Shown here piece after piece: positions 23,918 to 33,124 of a stretch of 63,016 nucleotides of DNA. The notes below the pieces were generated by a model that was given only the letters and a program-made list of their open reading frames with translations, was not told where the DNA came from and did no database searches. The stretch spans positions 1-63,016 of the forward strand of contig DATJNS010000176.1 in assembly GCA_035507915.1 (NCBI GenBank). Reading direction: 5' to 3'. Made by a program: the position numbers and the translations under genes. The stretch is from JACQAI01 sp035507915 (GTDB lineage Bacteria; Pseudomonadota; Alphaproteobacteria; Elsterales; Elsteraceae). How positions within the stretch are numbered: position 1 is the first letter of the stretch; each line of letters opens with the position of its first letter.

Positions 23918-25363
23918 GTGGCGGACGCGCGCATCGGCGAGATTCGGCGGCGCATCGGGCTCGCCGTCGCGACGGCGTCGGCAGCACTCCTGATCGTCCT
24001 CGTCACCGGTTGGTGGCGTGATGTCTGGATCGACGGCGCGCTCGCCGCCGGCGCGGTCGTCCTCCTGGTCGGGATCGGCATCTGGCTCGGCCACGCGCTG
24101 GCGGGTCTCGACCTCGACCAGCGCCGCGCCGTCGCCGCCGAGACGCGCGTGCGCGACGCCATCGAGAGCCTGTCGGACGGCCTCCTGCTGTGGGACGCCG
24201 ACGATCGGCTCGTCATGGCCAATCCGGCGATGACGCGCGCCGAGGCGCGCCGCGGTTTCGCCCGACAGACGCCGCTCGAACTCGGGGTCACCTTCGAGGC
24301 GTTGATCCGGCGGCGCGTGCAGAGCGGCCTGCTGGCGATCGAGTCCGGCACCGAGGAGCGCTATATCGAGCGCCGGGTGGCGCTGCATCGCAACCCGACC
24401 GGTGAGCCGATCGAGGAGCGCTACGCCTCGGGCGATTGGGTGCGCGTGACCGAGCGTCGGACCAGCGACGGCGGCGTGGTCACCATCGTGACCGACATCA
24501 CCGACCTCAAGCGCGCCGAAGCCGAGATGCGCTACGTCAACGAGCAGCTGGCCGCGCAGGCCGAGGGCATGGTCGCGGCGGCCGACCGGCTACGCGAGGT
24601 CAACCGCGAGGCCGAGGCGGCGCGCATCGCGGCCGAGGAGGCCAACCGCTCGAAGTCCGAGTTCCTCACCACCATGAGCCACGAGCTGCGCACGCCGCTG
24701 ACGGCCGTGCTCGGTTTCGCCGACGTGATCATCAATCCGATCTTCGGCGCCGAGACGCCCGAGCAGTTCCGCGAATACGGCGGCTACATCAAGGCGAGCG
24801 GCGAGCACCTGTTGCTGCTGATCAACGACATGCTCGACCTCGCCAAGATCGAGGCCGGCCGGATGGAGCTGCGCGAGGCCGACACCAGCCTCGACTCGGC
24901 GGTGCATGCGGTGCTGGCGATGACCAAGGAGCGCGCGCACAACCAGGGCGTGGCCGTGACCTGGCGCGCGCCGAGCGAGCCGATCTTCCTGCGCGTCGAC
25001 GAGATAAAGCTGAAACAGGCATTGATCAACGTCGTCGCCAATGCGATCAAGTTCACGCCCGCCCACGGCCGGATCGCGATCGACGTCGAGGCCACCGAGG
25101 CGACCGTCGACATCCGGGTCGCCGACACCGGCATCGGCATCAAGCCGGAGGACATCCCGAAGGTCTTCGAGCCTTACACTCAGATCGACAGCGCGGTCGC
25201 GAGCCAGCACAGGGGCACCGGTCTCGGCATGCCGCTCGCCTTGAGCCTGATGCAGCTGCACGGCGGCACGGTGCTGATCGAGAGCGAGGTCGGCGTCGGC
25301 ACGACGGTGACCCTCAGGCTGCCGGCGAGCCGACGGGTTCCCGAGCTCGCCGCGGCGTCCTGA
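23918..25363 (+). CDS. PAS-domain sensor histidine kinase
   Basis: This 481-residue protein has two transmembrane helices near the N-terminus (about residues 13-33 and 40-62), separated by only a few residues. A PAS domain follows (about 70-205, including DGLLLWDADDRLVMANPAM), then a coiled coil and the kinase core. Visible are the H-box TMSHELRTPL with H255, N-box NVVANAIKFT, G1 DTGIGI and G2 GTGLGMPLA. No receiver domain and no response regulator are adjacent, so it is an orphan kinase with an unknown partner. The start is GTG 23918, 19 bp after the dehydrogenase. The tiny extracytoplasmic loop suggests sensing through PAS in the cytoplasm or through the membrane. Confidence 0.93.
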   Translation: MADARIGEIRRRIGLAVATASAALLIVLVTGWWRDVWIDGALAAGAVVLLVGIGIWLGHALAGLDLDQRRAVAAETRVRDAIESLSDGLLLWDADDRLVMANPAMTRAEARRGFARQTPLELGVTFEALIRRRVQSGLLAIESGTEERYIERRVALHRNPTGEPIEERYASGDWVRVTERRTSDGGVVTIVTDITDLKRAEAEMRYVNEQLAAQAEGMVAAADRLREVNREAEAARIAAEEANRSKSEFLTTMSHELRTPLTAVLGFADVIINPIFGAETPEQFREYGGYIKASGEHLLLLINDMLDLAKIEAGRMELREADTSLDSAVHAVLAMTKERAHNQGVAVTWRAPSEPIFLRVDEIKLKQALINVVANAIKFTPAHGRIAIDVEATEATVDIRVADTGIGIKPEDIPKVFEPYTQIDSAVASQHRGTGLGMPLALSLMQLHGGTVLIESEVGVGTTVTLRLPASRRVPELAAAS

Positions 25364-25381
25364 GCCGGTGCGCCGCGCCGC

Positions 25382-25410
25382 TGGACAGCCGCGGAGGCGC
25401 TGGCTATATG
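25382..25410 (+). promoter_or_regulatory. Promoter of tRNA-Phe
   Basis: TGGACA at 25382-25387 and TATATG at 25405-25410 are spaced by 17 bp, close to the sigma-70 consensus. The predicted transcription start lies about 4 bases before the mature tRNA 5' end. Confidence 0.6.
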
Positions 25411-25420
25411 TCTCGCCCAT

Positions 25421-25496
25421 GCCCAGGTAGCTCAGTTGGTAGAGCACGTGACTGAAAATCACGGTGTCGGTGGTTCAATTCCGCCCCTGGGCACCA
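25421..25496 (+). tRNA. tRNA-Phe (anticodon GAA)
   Basis: Seventy-six bases fold as a complete tRNA. The acceptor pairs GCCCAGG with CCTGGGC, the D-arm is CTCAGTTGGTAGAG, and the anticodon arm CGTGA/TCACG encloses loop CTGAAAA (anticodon GAA). The T-loop TTCAATT is followed by discriminator A and an encoded CCA end. A tRNA-Phe after yacG fits the alphaproteobacterial core order. Confidence 0.97.
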
Positions 25497-25698
25497 TTTT
25501 CCGAGCGCCACGCAACGCTCCCCTCAAATCGCGGGCGATGATCATCGCTCGCTGATTGCACGGCTCCGTCTCTCGGTCGATGCCAAGCGGCACGAGTGTG
25601 CGAGCGATCTGGGCCTGTCGGACTAATCCACCTGTCGTAAAAACACGCGCCGACGAAACGGCGTTGCGTGCGGGGGGATGTCCTAAACGCCTGATTCC

Positions 25699-26703
25699 AT
25701 GATACCGCGCGCCATCGATCATTCCGCAAGGGAACTCGTCGCCGCGATGACGACGCCGATCCCCGACGCACGTGCGCGCTGTTTGGCCTGCGGGGGCGCG
25801 CTCAGAACGGTGCTCGATCGCGTTTTCGACACGCGCTTCGGCATCGATACGACGTTCGACATCGCGCGATGCGTCGCCTGCGGTCTCGAGCAGACCGCTC
25901 CGCGGCCGGGGCGGACGGCCTTGGCCGCCTACTATGCGGCGCACTACAATTTCGGTGGCGAGAGCGACACCGCGTATACCAGGCAGCGCGCGCGCATTCT
26001 GCGGTCGCGCGCCTATCGTCTGTGGCTGGCGATCGACGGCGACATCTCGTTTCACGATCGCCCGGGCCACGGTCGTTTGCTCGACATCGGCTGCAACGAG
26101 GGGCGCAGCCTGGTGCTCTACGCACGCAACGGCTTCGCCACCGTCGAGGGTCTCGAGACCAATCCGGTCGCCGCCGAAGCCGCGCGGGCCAAAGGCTTCG
26201 TCGTGCACGGCGACGAGCTGGAAGACTTCAGGCCGAACCAGCCGTACGACGTCGCGGTCCTGTCGAACGTGCTCGAGCATGCGCTCGATCCGGCCGAGAT
26301 GCTGCGCCAGGTGCGCCGTATCCTGAAGCCCGGCGGCCAGCTCTGGATCAGCTGTCCGAACGCCGCGAGCTGGCAGCGCAGCCTGTTCGGCCGACGGTGG
26401 ATCAACTGGCACGTGCCGTTCCACATCGTCCACTTCACGGATGCGACCCTGGATCGGATGCTCGATGCCAGCGGTTTCACCAGCCTCGAGCGCGTCCAAA
26501 TGACGCCGGCGCTGTGGTTCGCGGATTCGATGCTCGCCACGCTGGTCGCGCGGCGCGGCCACCCGACCACGACCATGCGCAATCCCCTGACGTTGATGGG
26601 CCTGGTGGCGCTCGCGCGCGGCGTGCTGTTCCCGGCGCTGTGGCTGGGCAACCGGATCGGCCGCGGCGACTGCTTGGTGCGCATCACGCGGCGCGCCGGA
26701 TGA
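25699..26703 (+). CDS. Class I SAM-dependent methyltransferase with N-terminal zinc ribbon
   Basis: This 334-residue protein has an N-terminal four-cysteine zinc motif (CLACGG and CVACGLEQT, about residues 33-63). The methyltransferase core follows, with motif I GRLLDIGCNEGRSL, the acidic post-I strand VEGLETNP and VLSNVLEHALDP. This Methyltransf_23-like layout with a zinc ribbon is common in sugar and lipid biosynthesis clusters. The C-terminal tail has a hydrophobic stretch (LTLMGLVALARGVLFPALWLG). The start is either ATG 25699 or ATG 25747; neither has a strong ribosome site. No biosynthetic partners are adjacent. Confidence 0.85.
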   Translation: MIPRAIDHSARELVAAMTTPIPDARARCLACGGALRTVLDRVFDTRFGIDTTFDIARCVACGLEQTAPRPGRTALAAYYAAHYNFGGESDTAYTRQRARILRSRAYRLWLAIDGDISFHDRPGHGRLLDIGCNEGRSLVLYARNGFATVEGLETNPVAAEAARAKGFVVHGDELEDFRPNQPYDVAVLSNVLEHALDPAEMLRQVRRILKPGGQLWISCPNAASWQRSLFGRRWINWHVPFHIVHFTDATLDRMLDASGFTSLERVQMTPALWFADSMLATLVARRGHPTTTMRNPLTLMGLVALARGVLFPALWLGNRIGRGDCLVRITRRAG

Positions 26704-26745
26704 CGGCCGCCGCAGGGGGCGCGTCGCGCCCGCGCATCGGCGACG

Positions 26746-27756
26746 TCATGCGGCGATCCAGCTCTTCCGCTCACCGCGATAGAGAGCGCCCGGATTGCCG
26801 CTGACCGTGGTGCGCCACATGGTCCGCGTCTGGGTCGCGGCGTCGAACCAGGTCGCGGTATGGACCAGGCATCGGTTGTCCCAGACCAGCAGATCGCCGA
26901 CCGTCCAGTCGTGGACATAGACGAACGCGCGGCGCGTGAGATGGGTCATCAGCTCGACCAGCAGCGCCGCGCCGTCGCCGTGCGGTCCGGGCTGCATGCC
27001 GACGAACGGGCCCTCGAGCCAGTCCATCTGGCCGTACTCGCAGAGATAGAGCGCGCGCCGGCCGGTCACCGGGTGGACGCGCACCACCGGCTGACGCTGC
27101 GGACGCTCGTGCGGCAGCAGGTCGCGCGGCCGGTTGCCGGCCAGGATCTCGTCGCGCGAGCGCCCGGCGCGCAGTCCCACGTGCAGCCCGTCCAGCCCCT
27201 CGATGCGCGCCTTGAGCGCCGGCGGCAACGCCTCGTAGGCCGCCGTGCCGTCGGCGAACAGCGTCTGTCCCTGGCCCTTGAGCACCGGATTGACCGCGAG
27301 GAAGAGCGAGACGTCGGGCGGCGGGCGGCGATAGCTCTGGTCGGTGTGCCAGCCGCGGCGTTGCGGGAACTGCGTCGGCAGCAGTCCGTCGGCGGTCAGC
27401 GGCGGCTCGGGCGGTTTCGGCGGGTCGCGCCCGACCGGCGGCGCATTCGAGACCAGCAGGATCTCCGGCACGGACTCGTGCACCTGGTTGAGCGGCATCA
27501 AGGTCTGGCGGTAGTTCTCGACCTCGGGACCGAAGAGCCGGCTCAGCCGCACCAGAAGCTGCGGCGCGTCGGCCATCGCCTCGAGCCCCTGGATCAGCAG
27601 CAGTCCGCCGCTCTCGGCCAGAAGGCGCGGCAATGTCGCGGGCTCGCGTTCCGCGGCGGCGACGAACGCGGCCGCGCCGGCCGCCCCGATCGCGCGCGCG
27701 CGGCCGCCGAAACCGGCGTCCGGCAGCGGCCGGTCGAGCGCAAAGCCCGAGCTCAT
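26746..27756 (-). CDS. TauD/TfdA-type Fe(II)/2-oxoglutarate dioxygenase
   Basis: This 336-residue non-haem iron enzyme has the metal motif in GWHTDQSYR (His-x-Asp) and the distal His in LLVWDNRCLVHTATWF, with a downstream Arg (TRTMWRTTVSG) for 2-oxoglutarate. The family hydroxylates small acids such as taurine or 2,4-D. The start at 27756 has GAGGCG upstream; the open frame further upstream is antisense-shifted over the VOC gene and is not real. It lies 4 bp after the VOC-family gene on the same strand, so the two are an operon and may act on one substrate. Confidence 0.88.
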   Translation of the reverse strand: MSSGFALDRPLPDAGFGGRARAIGAAGAAAFVAAAEREPATLPRLLAESGGLLLIQGLEAMADAPQLLVRLSRLFGPEVENYRQTLMPLNQVHESVPEILLVSNAPPVGRDPPKPPEPPLTADGLLPTQFPQRRGWHTDQSYRRPPPDVSLFLAVNPVLKGQGQTLFADGTAAYEALPPALKARIEGLDGLHVGLRAGRSRDEILAGNRPRDLLPHERPQRQPVVRVHPVTGRRALYLCEYGQMDWLEGPFVGMQPGPHGDGAALLVELMTHLTRRAFVYVHDWTVGDLLVWDNRCLVHTATWFDAATQTRTMWRTTVSGNPGALYRGERKSWIAA

Positions 27757-27760
27757 CGCC

Positions 27761-28348
27761 TCAATGGGGACGATCGTCGTTGTTGATGCGTCGGTCGCCG
27801 GCCAACCATCGCGCGAGCTCGGAATGGGCATCGGCGCGCCGCATCGCCGCGAGCGCCGCGGCATTCGGCGCGTCGACGGTGAACTCGAGCCGCAGCCCGT
27901 CGGGCGTCTTGACGTACATCGACAGGCAGTAGCCGTGGTCGGTGACCCGGTAGGGCTCCGCGACGGCGTCGAGCCGGCGGACGAGCTCGTCGAGCGTCGC
28001 CTTGGTGACCTTGAAGGCGACATGCCACGCGCCGCCGCCCGATTCATGGAAGAGCGCCCGGTTCATCTCCCACATCTCGTCGTCGGCATACTGGAAGAAC
28101 GCCAGCGCGCTGCCGTCGGCGAGCTCGAAGAAGGTGTGGCAGTAGTCGACGTCGCGGCCGAGCTCGGGCCGGAACGTGCGCTCGCACCAGGTCGCGACCA
28201 GCGGGATGCCGAGCACGTCCTCGATGAAGCGGCGGTTGACCTCCTGGTCCTTGACCGCGAAGGCATGGTGATGCAGCCGCTGCGGCGGCTCGTCCAGCAG
28301 CTTGAACGTGGGCCGAGGCTTGGGCTCGACCAGCTTGTTGTCCGGCAT
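27761..28348 (-). CDS. VOC-family (glyoxalase/dioxygenase-fold) protein
   Basis: This 195-residue protein has the vicinal-oxygen-chelate pattern: RLHHHAFAVKDQEVNRRFIEDVLG at the start, a second repeat GGGAWHVAFKVTKATLDELVRRL, and YVKTPDGLRLEFTVD near the end. Candidate metal ligands are His in the first strand, His in AWHVAF and Glu in LEF. It is likely an extradiol-type dioxygenase, a lyase or a binding protein; the substrate is unknown. It is the first gene of a two-gene operon with the TauD-type dioxygenase. The upstream 90 bp hold TCCTCC on the plus strand, which is its ribosome site (GGAGGA). Confidence 0.88.
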   Translation of the reverse strand: MPDNKLVEPKPRPTFKLLDEPPQRLHHHAFAVKDQEVNRRFIEDVLGIPLVATWCERTFRPELGRDVDYCHTFFELADGSALAFFQYADDEMWEMNRALFHESGGGAWHVAFKVTKATLDELVRRLDAVAEPYRVTDHGYCLSMYVKTPDGLRLEFTVDAPNAAALAAMRRADAHSELARWLAGDRRINNDDRPH

Positions 28349-28438
28349 CGTATCCTCCCGCGGCGCGCACGCGCCGATCGCGACGATCCAACGCTGCGAC
28401 CTTCGTACAGTTCGGTCGTCGGTTCAAGGCGGACGCCG

Positions 28439-29356
28439 CTACGGCGTCTTGTCGTACGGCACCCCGATCGCCTTGGGCGCCACCGCCTTGCCGATGAAGC
28501 CGGCGAGCAGGATCACGGTCAGGGCATAGGGCAGGACCTGGATGAGCTGCACCGGAATCTCGCCGACGATGGCGATGCGCACGCCCTGGAGACGGATGGC
28601 CACCGCATCGAGCAGGCCGAAGGCGAGGCAGGCGCCGAACGCCGGCAGCGCCCGCCACTTGCCGACGATCAGCGCGGCCAGCGCGATGTAGCCCTGGCCG
28701 GCCGTCATGTCGCGGCTGAAGCCGGCGTTCTGGGCGATCGACAGGTACGTGCCGGCGACGCCGGTGAACACGCCGCAGATCAGCACCGCGCGATAGCGCA
28801 GCCAAGCGACCGAGACGCCCGCGGCGTCGACCGCGAGCGGCACGTCGCCGACGGCGCGCAGACGCAGGCCGAACCGGGTCCGCATGATCGCCCAGTGGCT
28901 CAGCGGCACGCCGAGCAGCGCCGCCGCGACGATCAAATTGTGGCCGCCGAGCCACGCGATCGGCATGAAGCGGGCCTCGGGCGGTAGCGGCGGCGTCTGG
29001 CCGCCCTGCTGGAACCATGCGATGCCGAACACGACGGTCAGGCCGGCGACCACGATGTTGATCGCAACGCCGCTCACGACCTGGTCGGCGCGTTGGGTGA
29101 TGCAGGCGAAGCCGTGCAGCAGCGCCAGCAGCGCGGCGATGGCGATTCCCGCGGCAAGCCCGACCCAGGCGGAATCGGTCACCGCGGCGGCCGCGGCGGC
29201 GGCAAACGCGGCGGCCAGCATCTTGCCCTCGAGCCCGATGTCGATGATGCCGCTGCGCTCCGAGAACAGGCCGCCCATCGCGCACAGGACGAGCGGCGTG
29301 GCGACGCGCAAGGTCGCCGACAGCACGAGGAGCGGCGCGACGATCCAGTCAGGCAT
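28439..29356 (-). CDS. BMP-type ABC importer permease 2 (nucleoside/purine)
   Basis: This 305-residue membrane protein with about eight hydrophobic segments contains SGIIDIGLEGKMLAAAFAAA and ADQVVSGVAINIVVAGLT, motifs typical of the second permease of the BmpA/NupABC-type nucleoside importers. It is the last gene of a four-gene operon: binding protein, ATPase, permease 1, permease 2. It follows permease 1 with a gap of 3 bp. It forms the membrane channel with permease 1. The substrate is inferred from family as a nucleoside or related purine compound. Confidence 0.92.
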   Translation of the reverse strand: MPDWIVAPLLVLSATLRVATPLVLCAMGGLFSERSGIIDIGLEGKMLAAAFAAAAAAAVTDSAWVGLAAGIAIAALLALLHGFACITQRADQVVSGVAINIVVAGLTVVFGIAWFQQGGQTPPLPPEARFMPIAWLGGHNLIVAAALLGVPLSHWAIMRTRFGLRLRAVGDVPLAVDAAGVSVAWLRYRAVLICGVFTGVAGTYLSIAQNAGFSRDMTAGQGYIALAALIVGKWRALPAFGACLAFGLLDAVAIRLQGVRIAIVGEIPVQLIQVLPYALTVILLAGFIGKAVAPKAIGVPYDKTP

Positions 29357-29359
29357 GGG

Positions 29360-30499
29360 TCAGGTGTCCCCCACCATCGCGTCGGCGTCGCGCGCGTCGC
29401 GCACGAACCGCGCGAGCGCGGCTTCGAGCCACGGGCGCACGAGGTTGGCGAGCGCGCCCGAGAACAGGATCACGAGGCCCTGGATCACCACGACCATGTC
29501 GCGGGTGATCGACGGAAAGTCGAACGCCAGCTCCGCGCCGCCCTGGTACAGCGCGCCGAACAGGATGCTCGCCAGCGCGACGCCCGCCGGATGGCTGCGT
29601 CCGATCAAGGCCACCGCGATGCCGCCGAAACCGTAGCCGGCGGTGAAGTCGAGGATCAGGCGATGCTGCACGCCCAGGATCTCGTTGACGCCGACGAAGC
29701 CGGCGAGCGCGCCCGACAGGCACAGCGTGAGCACCGTCGTGCGCCCGATGTCGACGCCGGCGTAGCGCGCCGCGTCGGGGTTGTGCCCCAGGACGCGCAG
29801 CTCGTAGCCCCACGGCGTGCGCCACAGGAACAGCCACACGGCGACGCAGCACAGCGCCGCCCAGACCGCCGAAAGATTGAGCGGCGAGGGCGCGACCGTG
29901 AGACCGATCCCGCGGAGCAGCACGTGTAGCGCGGGCAGTTGCGCGGCCGCGCCGATCTCTCGGCTCTCGGGCGACATCGAGCCCGGCGCGATCAGGACGT
30001 TGACGAGCAGATAGACCATCAGCGCCGCGGCGATGAAGTTGAACATGATCGTGGTGACCACGATATGGCTGCCGCGGTAGGCCTGCAGATAACCGGGTAT
30101 GGCGGCCCAGGCGGCGCCGAACCCGGCAGCGGCGGCGACCGCGAGTGGGATCAGGATGGCGGCGGGCAGGATGCGGTCGAAGCCGAGCGCGACCAGCCCG
30201 GCGCCCAGGCCGCCCAGATAGGCCTGGCCTTCGCCGCCGATATTGAACAGGCCGGCATGGAAGGCGAGCGCGACCGCGAGCCCGGTGAACACGAAGTTGG
30301 TGGCGTAGTAGAGCGTGTAGCCGACGGCCTCCTCGGAGCCGAACGCGCCGACCAGCATCACGCGGACGGCGTCGAGCGGGTCGACGCCGGCGGCGAGCAC
30401 GATCAGCCCCGCTACAGCGAGAGCGAGCAGCACGTTGACGACCGGCAGCAGTCCGGCGTCGACCCAGATGGGCAAGGGTCGCCGTCTCGGGGCAGCCAT
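29360..30499 (-). CDS. BMP-type ABC importer permease 1 (nucleoside/purine)
   Basis: This 379-residue membrane protein contains FTGLAVALAFHAGLFNIGGEGQ and GSHIVVTTIMFNFIA, signatures of the larger permease in BMP-family nucleoside importers, with about ten hydrophobic segments. Its ATG overlaps the ATPase stop codon (TGATG), so translation is coupled. It pairs with permease 2. Length is normal for the family. Confidence 0.92.
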   Translation of the reverse strand: MAAPRRRPLPIWVDAGLLPVVNVLLALAVAGLIVLAAGVDPLDAVRVMLVGAFGSEEAVGYTLYYATNFVFTGLAVALAFHAGLFNIGGEGQAYLGGLGAGLVALGFDRILPAAILIPLAVAAAAGFGAAWAAIPGYLQAYRGSHIVVTTIMFNFIAAALMVYLLVNVLIAPGSMSPESREIGAAAQLPALHVLLRGIGLTVAPSPLNLSAVWAALCCVAVWLFLWRTPWGYELRVLGHNPDAARYAGVDIGRTTVLTLCLSGALAGFVGVNEILGVQHRLILDFTAGYGFGGIAVALIGRSHPAGVALASILFGALYQGGAELAFDFPSITRDMVVVIQGLVILFSGALANLVRPWLEAALARFVRDARDADAMVGDT

Positions 30500-32016
30500 C
30501 ACGACGCCGTCATCATGAGGCCGAGGCGGCGTTCGTCGGCATCGGCGCCGGCGACGACACCGGCGATCCGTCCGCCCGCCATCACGATGATGCGGTCGGC
30601 GAGCGCCATGATCTCGTCGAGCTCGACCGAGACCATCAGGATCGCGCAGCCGGCGTCGCGCAGCGCCACCAGTCGGCGATGGATGAACTCGATCGCGCCG
30701 ATGTCGACGCCGCGGGTCGGCTGTCCGACCAGGAGCACGCGCGGCGCGGGCGCGATCTCGCGCGCCAGGATCAGCTTCTGCTGGTTGCCGCCCGACAGCC
30801 CGGCGCTCGGCACTGTCGGGACCGGGGGGCGGATGTCGAAGCGCGTCATCAGCGCGCGGCAATGACGCGACAACGCCGCCGGATCGAGCCAGCCGCGACG
30901 GGCGAAGGGCGCCTGTCTCTGATAGCCGAGCACCGCGGACTCGCGCGCCTCGAAGCGCGCCACCAGGCCGAAGCGCCGGCGATCCTCGGGCACATGCGCG
31001 ACACCGAGCGCGCGCATCTCCGCGGGATCGGTCGGCGCATGCGGCGTGATGACCCGCGCGCCGATCGTGATGCGGCCGGCGGTCGGGGCGCGCATCCCGG
31101 CCAGCACCTCGAGCAGCTCGCTCTGGCCGTTGCCCGAGACGCCGGCGATGCCGACGATCTCGCCGGCGTTGAGCCCGAGATCGACGTCGCCGAGCACGGC
31201 GACGCCGCGACGGTCGCGCAAGCCGAGGCCTTCGACGAGCAGCGCCGGCGGACCCGGAGTCGCGGGCGCTTTGTCGAGCGCGAGCCGCACCTTGCGGCCG
31301 ACCATCAGCTCGGCCAGCGCCTCGCGATCGGTCGCCGCGGTCGCCCGTTCGGCGACCACCCGGCCCCGGCGCATCACGACGACGGTATCGGTCGCCGCCA
31401 TGATCTCGCGCAGTTTGTGACTGATCAGGATCACGGTGACGCCGCTCGCCTTGAGCGATCCGAGGATGCGGAACAGCCGGTCGGTCTCCTGCGGCGTCAG
31501 CACCGCGGTCGGCTCGTCGAGGATCAAGACACGCGCGCCGCGATAAAGCGCCTTCAGGATCTCGACGCGCTGCTGGGCGCCGATCGGCAACGCGCCGACC
31601 GGCGCGTCGGGATCGACCTCGAGGCCGTAGTCGCGCTCCAGGCGCGCCAGTTCGACGCGCGCGGCGTGCAGCGCCCGGCCGAGGAGGGAGCTCGCCTCGG
31701 CCCCGAGGGTGACGTTCTCGAGCACCGTCAAGCGGTCGACCAGCAGGAAATGCTGGTGGACCATGCCGATGCCGTGGGCGATCGCGTCGGCCGGGCGGCG
31801 CAGTCGCACCGGCGCGCCGTCGACCAGGATCTGGCCGCCGTCCGCCTCGACCAGGCCGTACAGGATGTTCATCAAGGTCGACTTGCCGGCGCCGTTCTCG
31901 CCGATGATCCCCGTGATCGTGCCGCGCGCGATCGCCAGCGAAACGCCGCGGTTCGCGTGGACCGCGCCGAACCACTTGTCGATCGCGCGCAGCTCGATCG
32001 CCGGCGGCGGTGGCAC
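30499..32016 (-). CDS. BMP-type ABC importer ATPase (double nucleotide-binding domain)
   Basis: This 505-residue protein has two fused ATPase domains, as in RbsA/NupA-type importers. The first has Walker A GENGAGKST, Q-loop HQHFLL, signature-like ALPIGAQQRVEILKAL and Walker B VLILDEPTAVLT. The second has GVSGNGQSELL in place of Walker A (degenerate, usual in this family), signature LSGGNQQKLILARE and VLLVGQPTRGVD. The start is a GTG at 32016, 8 bases after the binding-protein stop; the longer open frame upstream runs antisense-shifted over that gene and is rejected. Confidence 0.93.
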   Translation of the reverse strand: MPPPPAIELRAIDKWFGAVHANRGVSLAIARGTITGIIGENGAGKSTLMNILYGLVEADGGQILVDGAPVRLRRPADAIAHGIGMVHQHFLLVDRLTVLENVTLGAEASSLLGRALHAARVELARLERDYGLEVDPDAPVGALPIGAQQRVEILKALYRGARVLILDEPTAVLTPQETDRLFRILGSLKASGVTVILISHKLREIMAATDTVVVMRRGRVVAERATAATDREALAELMVGRKVRLALDKAPATPGPPALLVEGLGLRDRRGVAVLGDVDLGLNAGEIVGIAGVSGNGQSELLEVLAGMRAPTAGRITIGARVITPHAPTDPAEMRALGVAHVPEDRRRFGLVARFEARESAVLGYQRQAPFARRGWLDPAALSRHCRALMTRFDIRPPVPTVPSAGLSGGNQQKLILAREIAPAPRVLLVGQPTRGVDIGAIEFIHRRLVALRDAGCAILMVSVELDEIMALADRIIVMAGGRIAGVVAGADADERRLGLMMTAS

Positions 32017-32024
32017 GATGCGGC

Positions 32025-33020
32025 TCAGGGGCGGCAGGCGTCGTCGGCCATGTAGTCGTGCACGACGATCGTCCCGGCGATGATGTCGCGCTTGGCCCGC
32101 TCGACGGCCTCTTTCATCGCCGGCGTGATGAGCTTGGCGTTGTCGTCGTCGAGCGCCCAGTCGACGCCGCCCTCCTCGAGGCCGAGCACGCTCAGCCCGC
32201 CGTGCCAAGTGCCGTCCAACGCGGCCTTGAAGCTGCGGTAGGCGACCAGATCGACCCGCTTCACCATCGAGGTCAGCATGGTGCCGGGGTGCAGATGATC
32301 CTGGTTCGAGTCGACGCCGATCGCGAGGGCGCCGCGATCCGCGGCGGCCTGCAGCACGCCGAGACCGGTGGTGCCCGCAGCCGCATAGACGACGTCGACG
32401 CCCCGATCGAACTGGCCGCGCGCCAGCTCGGCGCCGCGCGACGGATCGTTCCACGCCGCCGGTGTCGTGCCGGTCATGTTCTCGAACGTCTCGATCTTCG
32501 GGTTGGCGTAGCGCGCGCCCTGCACGTAGCCGCAGGCGAACTTGCGGATGAGCGGAATGTCCATGCCGCCGACGAACCCGATCTTGGCGGTCTTCGACGC
32601 CATCGCGGCGAGCAGACCGACCAGGAACGAACCCTCGTGCTCCTTGAAGACGACCGACTGCACGTTGGGCAGCTTGACGACGGCGTCGATCAGGGTGAAG
32701 CGCGTATGGGGAAACTCCGCCGCGACCTTGGCGACCGCGGTGGCCTGGTTGAAGCCGACGGCGATGATCGGATCGAGGCCGCGCCCGGCGAACCGGCGGT
32801 GCGCCTGCTCGAACTGCGTCTCGTTGGCGATCTCGAACTCGGCGTAGCCGATCTTGGTCTCGGCCTTGAAGCGTTCGGCGCCGTCGTGGACGCCTTCGTT
32901 GAACGACTTGTCGAACTTGCCGCCGATGTCGAACACGACGGCTGGCTTGAGGTCCGTCGCGTGCGCCGCCGTCGCCAGCGCGACCGCGAGGATGACGGCG
33001 AGCCGGGGCGGCGCGATCAT
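32025..33020 (-). CDS. BMP-family ABC transporter substrate-binding protein
   Basis: This 331-residue protein has a signal peptide (about residues 1-21, ending ATAAHA) and no lipobox cysteine, so it is periplasmic rather than a lipoprotein. Family features are VVFDIGGKFDKSFNEGVHDGA, the FTLIDAVV strand, FLVGLLAAMASKTAKIGFVGGMD and GVDVVYAAAGTTGLGVLQAA. Such proteins bind nucleosides, purines or similar. It is the first gene of the importer operon; relative position suggests highest expression. Confidence 0.93.
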   Translation of the reverse strand: MIAPPRLAVILAVALATAAHATDLKPAVVFDIGGKFDKSFNEGVHDGAERFKAETKIGYAEFEIANETQFEQAHRRFAGRGLDPIIAVGFNQATAVAKVAAEFPHTRFTLIDAVVKLPNVQSVVFKEHEGSFLVGLLAAMASKTAKIGFVGGMDIPLIRKFACGYVQGARYANPKIETFENMTGTTPAAWNDPSRGAELARGQFDRGVDVVYAAAGTTGLGVLQAAADRGALAIGVDSNQDHLHPGTMLTSMVKRVDLVAYRSFKAALDGTWHGGLSVLGLEEGGVDWALDDDNAKLITPAMKEAVERAKRDIIAGTIVVHDYMADDACRP

Positions 33021-33124
33021 GACGGCCCCTCGGGCCGGGCGAGACGACCCCGCATGATGCCCGTCAAATGCTCATCGCGGCATGCGGCATTTGGGCCGCG
33101 ACGGCGGCAGGTCGGCGGCGCGGG

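Noticed and set aside
30499..32454. Longer N-terminus for the ABC ATPase
   Set aside because: The extra 146 codons overlap the binding-protein gene out of frame and are compositionally unlike protein; GTG 32016 gives the family length.
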